A stretch of DNA of 64,000 nucleotides from NCBI GenBank assembly GCA_022865705.1, contig JALHTG010000019.1:62001-126000 (forward strand), given 5' to 3'. Positions 41,099 to 50,269 of the stretch are shown piece after piece; position 1 is the stretch's first letter, and each line of letters opens with the position of its first letter. Both the position numbers and the translations under genes were made by a program. Source of the stretch: Candidatus Bathyarchaeota archaeon. GTDB lineage: Archaea; Thermoproteota; Bathyarchaeia; 40CM-2-53-6; JALHTG01. The notes beneath the pieces are model-generated. The model had not been told where the DNA came from. It saw nothing but the letters and a program-made list of their open reading frames with translations, and made no database searches.

Positions 41099-41503
41099 CT
41101 AAGACTTTATTCTAACAATCTTATTCCTGCCAAGCATCTGCCAATACTCTACTTCCTGCCCCGAGGACAGTCTTCCTCTCAGTTCCTCTTCATCGGGAAA
41201 TGGCGTTTCGAAAGTTACGTAGGTCTCCATATCCATCAGTTGGACCATTTCTCCTGTCACCGAGATCACTTGCCCAGTCTTCTTCTCTATAAGTGGGACA
41301 TCGAGTCTTCCGTCGACGGGACTGATCACGTTTCTTTTTTGATTTGTGAAAACCCCTATCGCCACTATTCTCGCCTTTGCTGCTCCATGCTTTCCGGGCT
41401 TACTGTGCTCGTACCCCACTATTTTACAGGGCTCATTTTCCAAGACGATGTACTGACCGATCTTCAGTGAGCCCACATCCACGGGTTTGCTCAACATCAA
41501 CAC
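41099..41503 (-). CDS. eif5a: Translation factor aIF5A
   Basis: Promotes peptide-bond formation at stalling motifs. The 134-residue protein has the hypusine loop SKPGKHGAAKARI (modified lysine in the KHG turn) and a C-terminal OB domain. The start MLMLSKPVDVGSLKIGQY is slightly longer than usual. It is paired with the gene for its modifying enzyme, 18 bases downstream. Confidence 0.96.
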   Translation of the reverse strand: MLMLSKPVDVGSLKIGQYIVLENEPCKIVGYEHSKPGKHGAAKARIVAIGVFTNQKRNVISPVDGRLDVPLIEKKTGQVISVTGEMVQLMDMETYVTFETPFPDEEELRGRLSSGQEVEYWQMLGRNKIVRIKS

Positions 41504-41625
41504 CTATTCATTCACCTTAGAAACCCACTCAAATCTAAAAAAGGCTTGCCGATCTCTTCCCTGCCAATGGACCCAATGCAGGTTTATAACAAAATTAGCC
41601 GATACTAGAACACGGTGCTCACCCA

Positions 41626-42483
41626 TTGATCAGTCGAATTGGCTTTGTTTCTAGGCTTGACGACAGTGAGGCTTTGGAGACGGCAACTGGGCTGTTCAAA
41701 TTCGCAGTTAGCAAGGGACTTGGCGCAATACCTGAAGAGGAATTTGCTCGATTGAAGCATCTCAGCGGAGGCAAGCCTCTGTCCGAGATGAAAGTTGATC
41801 TGGTAGTCACCGTAGGTGGGGACGGGACTGTTCTGAAGACATCCATGTTGATGTCTAAGCCCAGTACGCCTATTCTGGCTGTGAACATGGGAAGGAGAGG
41901 ATACTTGACTGAAGTATCTCCTGAGCAGGCCAGAAAGGCCATTGGTGATTGCTTGGCAGGAAGAATTCGGTTAGAAGAGCGTATGAAGCTCTCGATGATG
42001 CATGGCAGCGGAATTAGCGTCGATGGTTTGAATGAGGCTTTGGTGGCACCCGGCCTCCCCTACAAGATGATCGACGTCAAGATAGGAGTCGGAAATAGTG
42101 ACCTTGTTGAATGCCGCGCCGATGGATTGATCGTAGCCACGCCCACAGGTTCCACAGCGCATGCATATTCTGCGGGAGGGCCTGTGCTTGATCCTTCTCT
42201 AGATGCCTTTGTCTTGGTCTTTATCTGCCCGGTTGATCCTCTTCACCCTGTGGTCGTTCCAGCTAAGGAAGATCTGTCCATCCAGTTGAACAGTTCAGCT
42301 TCTAAAGCTGCAGTGATCGTCGATGGAAGACATTGTCAGGATCTCTTGCCAGGAGCATCGATCACGATAAGGAAGTCAAAGGATAAGGCTGTGTTCGTCA
42401 GATTTGACTCGCCGAGGGTCAGAAGAAGTTTGGTGCGGTTTCCAGCAGCGGAGATCGGCAGAAGTGAAAGTGCTGGTTCTTGA
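41626..42483 (+). CDS. nadK: NAD kinase
   Basis: Makes NADP from NAD and ATP or polyphosphate. VTVGGDGTVLKTS holds the GGDG motif, followed by PILAVNMGRRGYLTE, the LNEALV strand and ATPTGSTAHAYSAGGPV. The 285-residue protein is complete; TTG 41626 is the start. It is divergent from eif5a and overlaps nob1 by 20 bases. Confidence 0.94.
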   Translation: MISRIGFVSRLDDSEALETATGLFKFAVSKGLGAIPEEEFARLKHLSGGKPLSEMKVDLVVTVGGDGTVLKTSMLMSKPSTPILAVNMGRRGYLTEVSPEQARKAIGDCLAGRIRLEERMKLSMMHGSGISVDGLNEALVAPGLPYKMIDVKIGVGNSDLVECRADGLIVATPTGSTAHAYSAGGPVLDPSLDAFVLVFICPVDPLHPVVVPAKEDLSIQLNSSASKAAVIVDGRHCQDLLPGASITIRKSKDKAVFVRFDSPRVRRSLVRFPAAEIGRSESAGS

Positions 42484-42991
42484 CACCTCAGCATTTGTTA
42501 TGGGATTCAATCCGCTTTCAGTAGATCTAAGGACTTTCACCGTACCTGCAGTTGAGCATGAACTCTCTCTAGCTAGCATGGCAAAGGTTCGTTTCTCAGC
42601 GTCGAGCGACTCTGGTAGACTTGAAGTGAAAATGCCCACTGAAGCATCGCGGGCACGTGTCGCAGAGGAGTCGACCAAACTTGGAGAGCAATTGATGCTT
42701 TCGGAAGCGGATTCTCAGATTCTGGCGTTGGCTCTTGATCTCAGGAATGATAGGTTGGAGCCAGTCGTAGTGAGCGATGATTATGCAGTTCAGAACGTGG
42801 CAGAGAGATTGTCTGTGGCGTATGCCTCACTTGCCACCTTCGGGATCACGTATGAGTTTAACTGGATTTCATATTGTCCTGCCTGTTTCAGGCGATATCC
42901 TCAAACCTACCCGTACCCGGAATGCCAGGTTTGTGGGACCGTGCTAAAGAGGAAGGTTTTAAGAAAGCTTGAGGCGAAGAAGAAGCTCTAG
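42464..42991 (+). CDS. nob1: rRNA endonuclease Nob1 (PIN domain plus zinc ribbon)
   Basis: Cleaves the 3' end of pre-16S rRNA in ribosome maturation. From GTG 42464 the PIN domain starts VKVLVLDTSAFVMGF (first catalytic Asp) with further acidic residues in SEADSQILALAL and VSDDYAVQNVA; a zinc ribbon CPACFRRYPQ with CQVCGT closes it. The upstream in-frame extension to 42404 would lie entirely within nadK and precede a strand that normally begins the family, so I exclude it. Confidence 0.92.
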   Translation: MKVLVLDTSAFVMGFNPLSVDLRTFTVPAVEHELSLASMAKVRFSASSDSGRLEVKMPTEASRARVAEESTKLGEQLMLSEADSQILALALDLRNDRLEPVVVSDDYAVQNVAERLSVAYASLATFGITYEFNWISYCPACFRRYPQTYPYPECQVCGTVLKRKVLRKLEAKKKL

Positions 42992-43000
42992 GAGACTTGT

Positions 43001-43615
43001 TTGAGATCACTTGAGCAATTGATTGGAAAGGCGCAGGAGCTTAAGTCGAGAGGTCTTACTACCCAAGAGATCTCCGAGGAGTTGAAGGTTCAAACAGACA
43101 CGGTCGTCTGGCTTCTACTCAGAGGGAAGGAACGTCTTGGGAAACCGGCGCCGATTGACCTTTTCGTGGATTGGAGCCAGATAGGATCAAGCGTTCGTCG
43201 CCTATCTCTTGCAGGTTGGGCACTGGCCGACCTGGCTCGAGAATCAATCAAAAACGAAGAATTCGAACAGCCCGATGTAGTTGTTGCAGTTGAGGGAAGC
43301 GGCCTGGTTCTCGGGATGTCTGTCGCAGAACAACTTGAGATACCTCTTGCATCAGTGAGGCCGCAAAGAGTCGCTGACAAGAAGCTCTCTGGAGCAATCA
43401 ACCCGTCATTCGCATCGATCGACAACAAGAAGGTGCTAATAGTTGATGCGATTCTGATGGAAGGTGAAACTGTCACAGCTGCTGTTCAAACTGCTCGAGG
43501 TGTTCGAGCCAAACCAACTGGCATAGTTGTACTTGTGAACAAGAGTAACTATGACAGCGTTGATGGTGTTCCATTGATGGCGCTGATCCAGCTTTTTACA
43601 ATAGCCAAGGCCTAA
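43001..43615 (+). CDS. GfcR-like transcription regulator (phosphoribosyltransferase-type)
   Basis: An N-terminal helix-turn-helix (about 1-45: GLTTQEISEELKVQTDTVVW) is fused to a type I phosphoribosyltransferase domain with the PRPP loop VLIVDAILMEGET. This architecture (COG0856) includes haloarchaeal GfcR, an activator of sugar-degradation genes. The second acidic residue of the usual PRPP loop (DD) is replaced by DA, which may reduce catalysis and favour a sensory role. TTG 43001 follows AGGAGA. Confidence 0.85.
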   Translation: MRSLEQLIGKAQELKSRGLTTQEISEELKVQTDTVVWLLLRGKERLGKPAPIDLFVDWSQIGSSVRRLSLAGWALADLARESIKNEEFEQPDVVVAVEGSGLVLGMSVAEQLEIPLASVRPQRVADKKLSGAINPSFASIDNKKVLIVDAILMEGETVTAAVQTARGVRAKPTGIVVLVNKSNYDSVDGVPLMALIQLFTIAKA

Positions 43616-44793
43616 CCCTTTTTCCTGAACTTGGCAACAAAGTAGCCTGAGTCGTGTAGGTGAGGATCGAACCTCTGTGTCAGTTTTCCTTCCGGCAAAA
43701 TCGTGTCAAATCCCGTTGAGCCTAGCATTAGGTCCTGTTTCTCAACCTCTAATCCACATTCCTCGACGGCGAACTTGACGTTTTCTTCGCATTCCTGTAA
43801 TGTCATAGTACAGACACTGTAGGTCAATATTCCGTTTGGGCGAAGTATTCTTGATGAGGCCTTCAAGAACTGCCGCTGATACTTTGAAAGGGCCTGAATC
43901 TCCGACTGGGAGGTGTACTCATAGGTCTTTGGCTTTATTCCCAATGCAGAGCACGGGGGATCGACAAGGCACCTATCGGCAGAAAGTTCTGGAAAGTCCA
44001 CATCAAGATATCTCGCATCATGAGAGATCAGTGCTACTCCATTGCATCCGAGTCGCCTAACTGTCTCTCGTGCTAGAGATATCTTCGTTTCATTCCGGTC
44101 GACCCCAATGATCCTCGCGAGGCCTTTTGTGAGTTGACTTATGTGGGAGAGTTTTCCTCCAGGAGAACAAGTGAGATCAACGATTGTTTCGCCTGGTTGG
44201 GGATCCAGAATTCTACTGGTCGAGATGGCTGGAAGAGACTGTGGATAGACAAGTCCCTGTTCGTACTCAGGTGTTTCTCTGAGACTTGGAATCCTGAATA
44301 GAGGAGACGTAACTTCAATGGCAAGTCCTTGTCGGAGGGTCAGTATGCTATTCTCACTCATCCGGGCAATTCCAGCACCCACTACCTGTCCTTGATCATC
44401 AATGACTGTAGTCTTGTCCCCTTCTCTCAAGCCTTGGCATTTCTTTATTCCCGGCGCGTATACGTGTGCGCCTTGCAGAACAGATTCAGCTGTGAACTTG
44501 TCTACCATGACTTTCTTCTCAAATATCTCAATTGGTTTTGACGCTTCTACTTCGAAGTAGAGTGCCTCTTCGATAAGCGGATGCCTGCAAACGTGTAAGC
44601 CTTTGTCTTCAAATCGTTTCGTGATGTGGTCGACAGTGGTTTTCAGGGTGTTTACTCGGAAGTAGTAATGACGTCCAGGCACTTTCAGTGACTGAACTAC
44701 TTCTTCTAGATCGTCTTCATAGACCTTCTGGAGTTCGAGAAGGGTGTCTACTGAGAACTTGCATCTTCTCGCCAGTTCCTCTAGGTCTACCAT
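43612..44793 (-). CDS. NSUN-family RNA cytosine-C5 methyltransferase with PUA domain
   Basis: Methylates cytosine C5 in tRNA or rRNA. Order: an N-terminal region, a PUA domain (about 95-165: KKVMVDKFTAESVLQGAHV, GIARMSENSIL), then the SAM-binding core with DLTCSPGGKLSHIS, catalytic motif IV VDPPCSALGIKPK and motif VI TYSVCTMTLQECEEN, each carrying its conserved cysteine. 393 residues. The 3' end overlaps the gfcR-like gene by four bases, tail to tail. The exact RNA target is not determinable. Confidence 0.92.
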   Translation of the reverse strand: MVDLEELARRCKFSVDTLLELQKVYEDDLEEVVQSLKVPGRHYYFRVNTLKTTVDHITKRFEDKGLHVCRHPLIEEALYFEVEASKPIEIFEKKVMVDKFTAESVLQGAHVYAPGIKKCQGLREGDKTTVIDDQGQVVGAGIARMSENSILTLRQGLAIEVTSPLFRIPSLRETPEYEQGLVYPQSLPAISTSRILDPQPGETIVDLTCSPGGKLSHISQLTKGLARIIGVDRNETKISLARETVRRLGCNGVALISHDARYLDVDFPELSADRCLVDPPCSALGIKPKTYEYTSQSEIQALSKYQRQFLKASSRILRPNGILTYSVCTMTLQECEENVKFAVEECGLEVEKQDLMLGSTGFDTILPEGKLTQRFDPHLHDSGYFVAKFRKKG

Positions 44794-44943
44794 ATCTTCT
44801 ATCTCGTTGGCGCTGCTTGGTTTCTCCTTATTGTAGCGTGAGTCATCACGTTTCTCATCATTGGGAGGTTGTTGTGCGTATCAGATCTCGGTCCAACGGG
44901 CAACCCATTTACTCTAGTGCAGAGCATCACATTTGGACCGTAT

Positions 44944-45474
44944 TCAGGTGTCGAGGTTATCTACTTCGTTTTCTGTGAGATCCTTTACGATTCTTGCTGC
45001 AACTAGGTCCGCGGCCTTTGCCACATTGGGGCTGAGGCTTTCCGAGAAATTGGTTCTTGGCTCTATCTCTATCCCATAGATCAATACCTTTTTTGGCATA
45101 CTTCTTGATGCAAACAGTTTTCCAAATTCGTAGGCTGAGGCGAAGTTGAAATGGTGAGGCGTTGTGAAATGGATCGTTTCCTTGAGTTCTTCTGGCTTAA
45201 GCCTACGTATGGTTCCAGATTCACCATTTGTGGCTATTGCATCTACTATTATTGCTGTGTCGTACCCCATTATCTCCTCTACAAGTTCGATGCCACTCGC
45301 GCTGACTTCTTTGATGTCGACATTCAAGCCATGAGGCAGTCTTTCCTTGACTGACTTAGCAACAACGTTTCCCACTCCGTCGTCACCGAGAAGAGGATTG
45401 CCAACACCGATGACGAGAGTTTTCAGAGGCGGCTCATCCTTTTGATGAGTTTCTTCTGCGGATTGTAGATGCAT
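44944..45474 (-). CDS. [NiFe] hydrogenase maturation protease
   Basis: HybD/HyaD-type endopeptidase that removes the C-terminal peptide of the hydrogenase large subunit after nickel insertion. VIGVGNPLLGDDGVG holds the first nickel-sensing acidic residue, IVDAIATNGESG the second, and HHFNFASAYEFG the histidine. 176 residues. It overlaps mvhA by 52 bases and closes the nine-gene operon; its presence fits the 25-residue tail seen after the final MvhA histidine. Confidence 0.93.
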   Translation of the reverse strand: MHLQSAEETHQKDEPPLKTLVIGVGNPLLGDDGVGNVVAKSVKERLPHGLNVDIKEVSASGIELVEEIMGYDTAIIVDAIATNGESGTIRRLKPEELKETIHFTTPHHFNFASAYEFGKLFASRSMPKKVLIYGIEIEPRTNFSESLSPNVAKAADLVAARIVKDLTENEVDNLDT

Positions 45475-46886
45475 ATTTCAAGAGGCATGTGTCCTGGTAG
45501 AGTATGTGTAGCGCATGCCAGGCAGGGGTCGTAGGCTCTGAAAGCCATTTCGACCATGTTCAAGATCTCATCACTGACTTTTCCTTTCTTGATTAGCCCT
45601 TGAGCCGCCTTCTTGATTGATGTACAGATCCCACCGTGGTTGTGAGTTGTTGCCACTATGAGGTTGACTGCTTGCACAATTCCTTCTGGGTCTGTCCTGT
45701 AATGATGAATCAGTGTTCCTCTAGGTGCTTCTACTGCTCCAACGCCTTCTTCAGGTGTCGCTGTCGGAATAGTTCTTACGTTGCTGCTTCTCACATCAGG
45801 ATCTTGAACCAGTTCCAGTAGCCTTTCACTTGCGTAGAGCGTTTCGATGACTCTGGCCCAATGGTATGCTAGTGTTTCATGAGCTGGTTTCTTAAGGGTC
45901 CTGAACATCTTTTCATATGCTGCTTGAGCTAATGGGGTAGAGAGTCCGTCAACTACGTTGAATCGCGCGAGAGGACCTACCCTGTAAATCCCACTGGTTT
46001 TTCCATCGACCAGTCCCTTCCAGCCAACTTTCTTGAGGTAGGGAAACTTGAGGTAGGTCCATGGTTCAACATGTTCGGAGATGTGCTTCAAGTAGTCGCT
46101 GGCTTCGAATTGCGCGAACTTTTGTCCATCTGGATCTATCACCCTTAGTTGTCCGTCGTAAAGGGTCATCTTCCCTTTGTCGTCTACTGTGCCCATGTAG
46201 TATGTTCTTAGCCGGTAAGGGTCGTCCATGATTAGGTCTGCATGCTTAGTCTGTAAGACGGTTTTCTCGAAAGTATTCACTGTAAACTTTGAGAAGTCCA
46301 GTAGGAATTTTGCTCTTTCCTGTATTTTCTCGCATTCGTTTTCGGAAAGTGGCTTTGAAATTCCGCCTGGTATAGCAAAGACCGGGTGAACTGCTCTGCC
46401 GCCAACCATCTCTTCAATTTCATGGGCGTATCTTAGTGCTTTGAGAACATTGCCTCCGATTTCAGTGCCGACTTTTTTCAGAACGCCGGCTATGTTTCTG
46501 TCTTGTGATGGTGCTCCAGGTCCCACAATGAAGTCAGGTCCACCTAGAGCGTAGAAATGGGTCGAATGATCGTGGACGAAGAAGGCGCAATAGCCTAACT
46601 CTCTGACCTTCTTTGCGGCTTCTGGCGGGTCAACCTTGTAAACGGCGTCTGTGGCTTTTGCGGATGCTAGGTGATGGGCCCAAGGGCAAACGCCGCAGAT
46701 TCTTGTGGTGATGTTGGGCATTTCTTCAATTGGTCTTCCCTGGCAAAACTTTTCGAATCCTCTCAGTTCGACGACTTGGAAGTATGCTTCATCAACATTG
46801 CCGTTTTTGTTCAATAGGATGTGAATCTTTCCGTGGCCTTCGAGTCGTGTGATTGGATCTATCTTGATCAGTTTGGTTTCTTGCAT
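45423..46886 (-). CDS. mvhA: F420-nonreducing [NiFe] hydrogenase large subunit
   Basis: Catalytic subunit with the Ni-Fe centre. The N-terminal ligands are in RICGVCPWAHHLASAKA and the C-terminal ligands in DPCLACATHTLPGH; residues after ATH form a cleavable tail. Length 487 and neighbours MvhG, MvhD and HdrA place it in group 3c (Mvh), which oxidises H2 and passes electrons to HdrA. No membrane segment. It starts 7 bases after mvhG. Confidence 0.96.
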   Translation of the reverse strand: MQETKLIKIDPITRLEGHGKIHILLNKNGNVDEAYFQVVELRGFEKFCQGRPIEEMPNITTRICGVCPWAHHLASAKATDAVYKVDPPEAAKKVRELGYCAFFVHDHSTHFYALGGPDFIVGPGAPSQDRNIAGVLKKVGTEIGGNVLKALRYAHEIEEMVGGRAVHPVFAIPGGISKPLSENECEKIQERAKFLLDFSKFTVNTFEKTVLQTKHADLIMDDPYRLRTYYMGTVDDKGKMTLYDGQLRVIDPDGQKFAQFEASDYLKHISEHVEPWTYLKFPYLKKVGWKGLVDGKTSGIYRVGPLARFNVVDGLSTPLAQAAYEKMFRTLKKPAHETLAYHWARVIETLYASERLLELVQDPDVRSSNVRTIPTATPEEGVGAVEAPRGTLIHHYRTDPEGIVQAVNLIVATTHNHGGICTSIKKAAQGLIKKGKVSDEILNMVEMAFRAYDPCLACATHTLPGHMPLEICIYNPQKKLIKRMSRL

Positions 46887-46893
46887 CTCATGA

Positions 46894-47886
46894 TCACTTT
46901 TGAGTCATGGTCTTTCGTTTGAGGATCGAGGCTGGGAGCGTGAACATGTAGAATGTTCCGAGGGGATCCTTGACTTGATCCACCATTGTTCTCACCTCGT
47001 CTTCACTCATGAGCTCCTCTCCTTCCAGTCCGAGCACTGAACCAAGTGAAGCAATCATCTTGGCGCCTTGGTCAAGGGTTTTGGAGGTGGGTCCCATGCA
47101 ACCTCGACATGGCATATTTGCTTCGATGCATTTTGCTCCACATCCCATTCTTGTCGATGGGCCTAGGCATATGATCCCTTGGTCTAAGAGACATTTTTCT
47201 TGGTCAGGAATGATTTGTTGGAGTCTGTAGATCTTCGAGATCTTCTTCTCCTCTCTCTTTCTCGGGCATTCGTCGCATAGGATTCTGTTCGGTGCCAGTG
47301 TTTCGCCTTTCTGGGGTAGTTTTCCTGTGAGTATTGCTTCGATTGCCTTTTCCACTAGTGGTACTTCTGGAGGACATCCCGGTAGATAGTAGTCTACGTC
47401 GACGCAGTCGTGCAGGCATTGAACGGTATCAAACTTCTTGGGAAGGTGAAGCGAATATCCGTCTACCTTTGTTTCACTGAGTGGCTCCGTAAAGTCTGGG
47501 TTTTCCGTGCTGGGCGTTTCCTTGTAGACGGTTGCGAAAAGCTCCTTTGTGGTGGTCAGATTCGCTAGGCCTGGTACTCCCCCGTGGCATGCGCAGGCTC
47601 CGAATGCGATGATTGTCTTCGTCTTTTTTCTTAGTAGTTCTGCGATCTCCTTGTTTTCTTCGTTCGCTATTGAGCCGTGATAGAATCCAAGGTCGACGCT
47701 ACCGTCAGGAAGCTGTATGAACTCCTTGAGTTTCTGATCAAAGGCAGTAGGCCAGAAAACTACTTCCACGGCGTTGAACACGTCGGTTAGCTTTTCTGCG
47801 AGGTCCACTATTGACATGTCGCAACCTGAACATGTTGCACCTAAACCAATGGCAAGCTTGAGTTTCCTTTGGCTCAATGTTCTCAA
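46894..47886 (-). CDS. mvhG: F420-nonreducing hydrogenase small subunit
   Basis: Electron-transfer subunit with three Fe-S clusters. The proximal cluster ligands begin at GLGATCSGCDMSIVDL; GACACHGGVPGLAN, CLHDCVDVDYYLPGCPPE and CIEANMPCRGCMGPT supply the rest. 330 residues. There is no Tat signal, so the enzyme is cytoplasmic. Overlaps mvhD by four bases. Confidence 0.95.
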   Translation of the reverse strand: MRTLSQRKLKLAIGLGATCSGCDMSIVDLAEKLTDVFNAVEVVFWPTAFDQKLKEFIQLPDGSVDLGFYHGSIANEENKEIAELLRKKTKTIIAFGACACHGGVPGLANLTTTKELFATVYKETPSTENPDFTEPLSETKVDGYSLHLPKKFDTVQCLHDCVDVDYYLPGCPPEVPLVEKAIEAILTGKLPQKGETLAPNRILCDECPRKREEKKISKIYRLQQIIPDQEKCLLDQGIICLGPSTRMGCGAKCIEANMPCRGCMGPTSKTLDQGAKMIASLGSVLGLEGEELMSEDEVRTMVDQVKDPLGTFYMFTLPASILKRKTMTQK

Positions 47887-48311
47887 CTCGACTCAAGAGG
47901 GTTAGGGCCCAAAGCGCGGATCTGATCTGTGAATTCATTCACCACTTTGGCGAACTTTTCGCCTTCTGATGCAGAAACCCATTCTAGCCTTACTCGCTGT
48001 CGCTCTATGCCTAATTGCTCGAGGAGCTTGAGAAGCAGGTGATATCTTCTTCGTGCCTTCAGGTTTCCTGTCAGATAGTGGCAGTCACTTGGGGGATGGC
48101 ATCCTGCTATGAGCACTCCGTCGACTCCATTCTTGAGAGCGGCGAGCACGAAGGTAGGATCAACTCTGCCGCTACACATGACGCGGATGATCCTTAGGTT
48201 AGGGGAGTACTGGGTTCTGCTGGTTCCGGCAAGATCGGCGCCAGCATAGGAGCACCAATTGCAAAGAAAACCGAGGATTTTGGGTTCAAACTTGTCAGCC
48301 ATATTGGTCAC
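47883..48311 (-). CDS. mvhD: Hydrogenase [2Fe-2S] delta subunit
   Basis: MvhD bridges hydrogenase and HdrA. The signature FLCNWCSYAGADLAGTSRTQ, VMCSGRVDPTFVL and GCHPPSDCHY are all present; cysteines ligate a [2Fe-2S] cluster. 142 residues. Four-base overlaps with hdrA upstream and mvhG downstream indicate coupled translation. Confidence 0.95.
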   Translation of the reverse strand: MTNMADKFEPKILGFLCNWCSYAGADLAGTSRTQYSPNLRIIRVMCSGRVDPTFVLAALKNGVDGVLIAGCHPPSDCHYLTGNLKARRRYHLLLKLLEQLGIERQRVRLEWVSASEGEKFAKVVNEFTDQIRALGPNPLESS

Positions 48312-50269
48312 TTCGCAACCGCCTGTTCGATCTGCGACATCACCTGTTCATCTGTAAAATGGTTGGTTTTGATTGCGCCGGCTGGGCACGCGGCAGCACA
48401 AACTCCACACCCCTTGCACAGCGCTTCGTTGATTTTGGCCCTCTTATCCTCAATTGAAACTGCGCGGAAAGGACAAAGAAGAACGCATGTACCGCAACCG
48501 CCACAAATCGTGTCATCGACTGTGGCGTAGTATGGTTCGACCACGTACACTCCTGGTGCCATGAGAGACGCGGCTCCTGAAGCGGCTGCTTTTGCTTGAG
48601 CGACTGCGTCGGGGATATCTTTCGGACCGGCCGCTGTTCCTGCAATAAGCACTCCGTCTACTACAGTATCAACCGGTCTCAATTTCGGATGAGCTTCAGA
48701 AAAGAATCCATCCGGCCCAGCCGGGATCTTCAGAATCTTTCGGATCTCGTTTGCACCCATGCTTGGGATAATACCCACCGAGAGAACAACCAGATCGGCC
48801 TCTATCTCTAATGGTGTTCCTAGGAGCGTGTCTTCAGCTCTGACGATGAGATTCTGGCTCTTGGCGTCTTCAAGTATTTCCGCCACTCTTCCTCTCGTGA
48901 AGAGAACCCCGTAGTCCTTTGCAGCTTTCTCATAGAATTCTTCGAAGCCTTTGCCGAAAGCTCGTATGTCCATGTAGAAGACTCGAACTTCGGTCTCTGG
49001 ATGTTTCTCCTTGAGCTGCCTAGCCTGCTTCACTGCGTACATGCAGCAGACTCGCGAGCAGTAGAGGTTGGTTCTCTCGTTTCTTGAGCCCACACACTGA
49101 ACGTAGACGACTCTTTGTGGTTCTTTGAGATCTGAAGGTCTCAGTACTTTGCCGCTTGTGGGCCCGGATGCATTGAGCATTCGTTCCGTTTCGAGTGATG
49201 TTACGACGTTCTGGAACACGCCGTAGTTGTATTCTTGATCGTTCGACGGGTTGTATGGATCATGTCCTGTGGTGACAATTATTGTGTCCACATCAAGCTC
49301 TATTTCTTGAGGCCTCTGATCATAGTCTATTGCGTCAGGTTCGCAGACTTCTTTGCATTTTCCGCAGGCAAGAGGTGTTAGACCGAGACAGTTTGCTTCG
49401 TCAAGGACATAGGATGGGGGTACTGCTTGAGGAAAGGGTATGTAGATCGCTTTTCTCCAGCTCAGATTGGTGTTGAATTCGTCAGGGATTTCTACGGGGC
49501 AGATCTTGGAGCATTCATTGCATGAGGTGCATTTCTTCTCTTCGACATACTTGGGCCTTTGTAGTACCTTTACTTTGAAATTTCCGACAAATCCTTGAAC
49601 ATCTTTTACTTCGGCATAGGTGAAGAGCTTCACGTTGGGGTGGCGTGATACGGAGACCATCTTTGGAGTTAGTATGCAGGATGAGCAGTCCATTGTTGGA
49701 AAGGTCTTGTCAAGTTGTGCCATTCGTCCGCCGATTGTAGGCGATTTCTCGACCAAGTAGACAGTGAAGCCCGAGTTTCCCAGATCAAGTGCCGCTGAGA
49801 TACCGGAGATTCCTCCGCCTATGATAAGTGCTCGTCTTCCCACCTTAACCTCCTTAGGTTTGAGATCCTCAAGTTTCGCTGCTCTTGCCACGCTCATTCT
49901 CAATGTGTCCTTCGCGATCTCCAAGGCTTGCTCAGGGTCTTTCATGTGAACCCAGGCATCCTGCTCTCTAACATTTGCCATCTCGAAGAAGTAGGGAGAC
50001 AAGCCTTCTTCTTGGAGAACCTTGCGAAACGTTGGCTCATGTAAGGTGGGACTGCAGGCTGCCACTACGACTCGATTGATCTTGCTTTCATGAATATCCT
50101 TCCGTATCAGCTGCTGGCCGGGGTCAGAACACATGTACGTATAGTCTCTTGCTATGACAACGTTGGGAAGCTTCTCCACGTACGCGAGGAGTCTCTTGAT
50201 GTCAATGACTCCAGCTATGTTGCTTCCGCAGTGACACAGATATACGCCGATTCTAGGCTGCTCGGACAC
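48308..50269 (-). CDS. hdrA: HdrA-type electron-bifurcating flavoprotein
   Basis: Iron-sulfur flavoprotein core of heterodisulfide reductase complexes. GVYLCHCGSNIAGVIDI opens it, then the FAD motif ALIIGGGISGISAALDLG, GRMAQLDKTFPTMDCSSC, an inserted ferredoxin region (CTSCNECSKICP), CVGSRNERTNLYCSRVCC, and two C-terminal [4Fe-4S] motifs (CGGCGTCVLLCP, CKGCGVCAAACP). 653 residues. No hdrB or hdrC lies in the operon, so the usual heterodisulfide-reducing partner is absent here; upstream genes are korABC. Confidence 0.95.
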   Translation of the reverse strand: MSEQPRIGVYLCHCGSNIAGVIDIKRLLAYVEKLPNVVIARDYTYMCSDPGQQLIRKDIHESKINRVVVAACSPTLHEPTFRKVLQEEGLSPYFFEMANVREQDAWVHMKDPEQALEIAKDTLRMSVARAAKLEDLKPKEVKVGRRALIIGGGISGISAALDLGNSGFTVYLVEKSPTIGGRMAQLDKTFPTMDCSSCILTPKMVSVSRHPNVKLFTYAEVKDVQGFVGNFKVKVLQRPKYVEEKKCTSCNECSKICPVEIPDEFNTNLSWRKAIYIPFPQAVPPSYVLDEANCLGLTPLACGKCKEVCEPDAIDYDQRPQEIELDVDTIIVTTGHDPYNPSNDQEYNYGVFQNVVTSLETERMLNASGPTSGKVLRPSDLKEPQRVVYVQCVGSRNERTNLYCSRVCCMYAVKQARQLKEKHPETEVRVFYMDIRAFGKGFEEFYEKAAKDYGVLFTRGRVAEILEDAKSQNLIVRAEDTLLGTPLEIEADLVVLSVGIIPSMGANEIRKILKIPAGPDGFFSEAHPKLRPVDTVVDGVLIAGTAAGPKDIPDAVAQAKAAASGAASLMAPGVYVVEPYYATVDDTICGGCGTCVLLCPFRAVSIEDKRAKINEALCKGCGVCAAACPAGAIKTNHFTDEQVMSQIEQAVAK

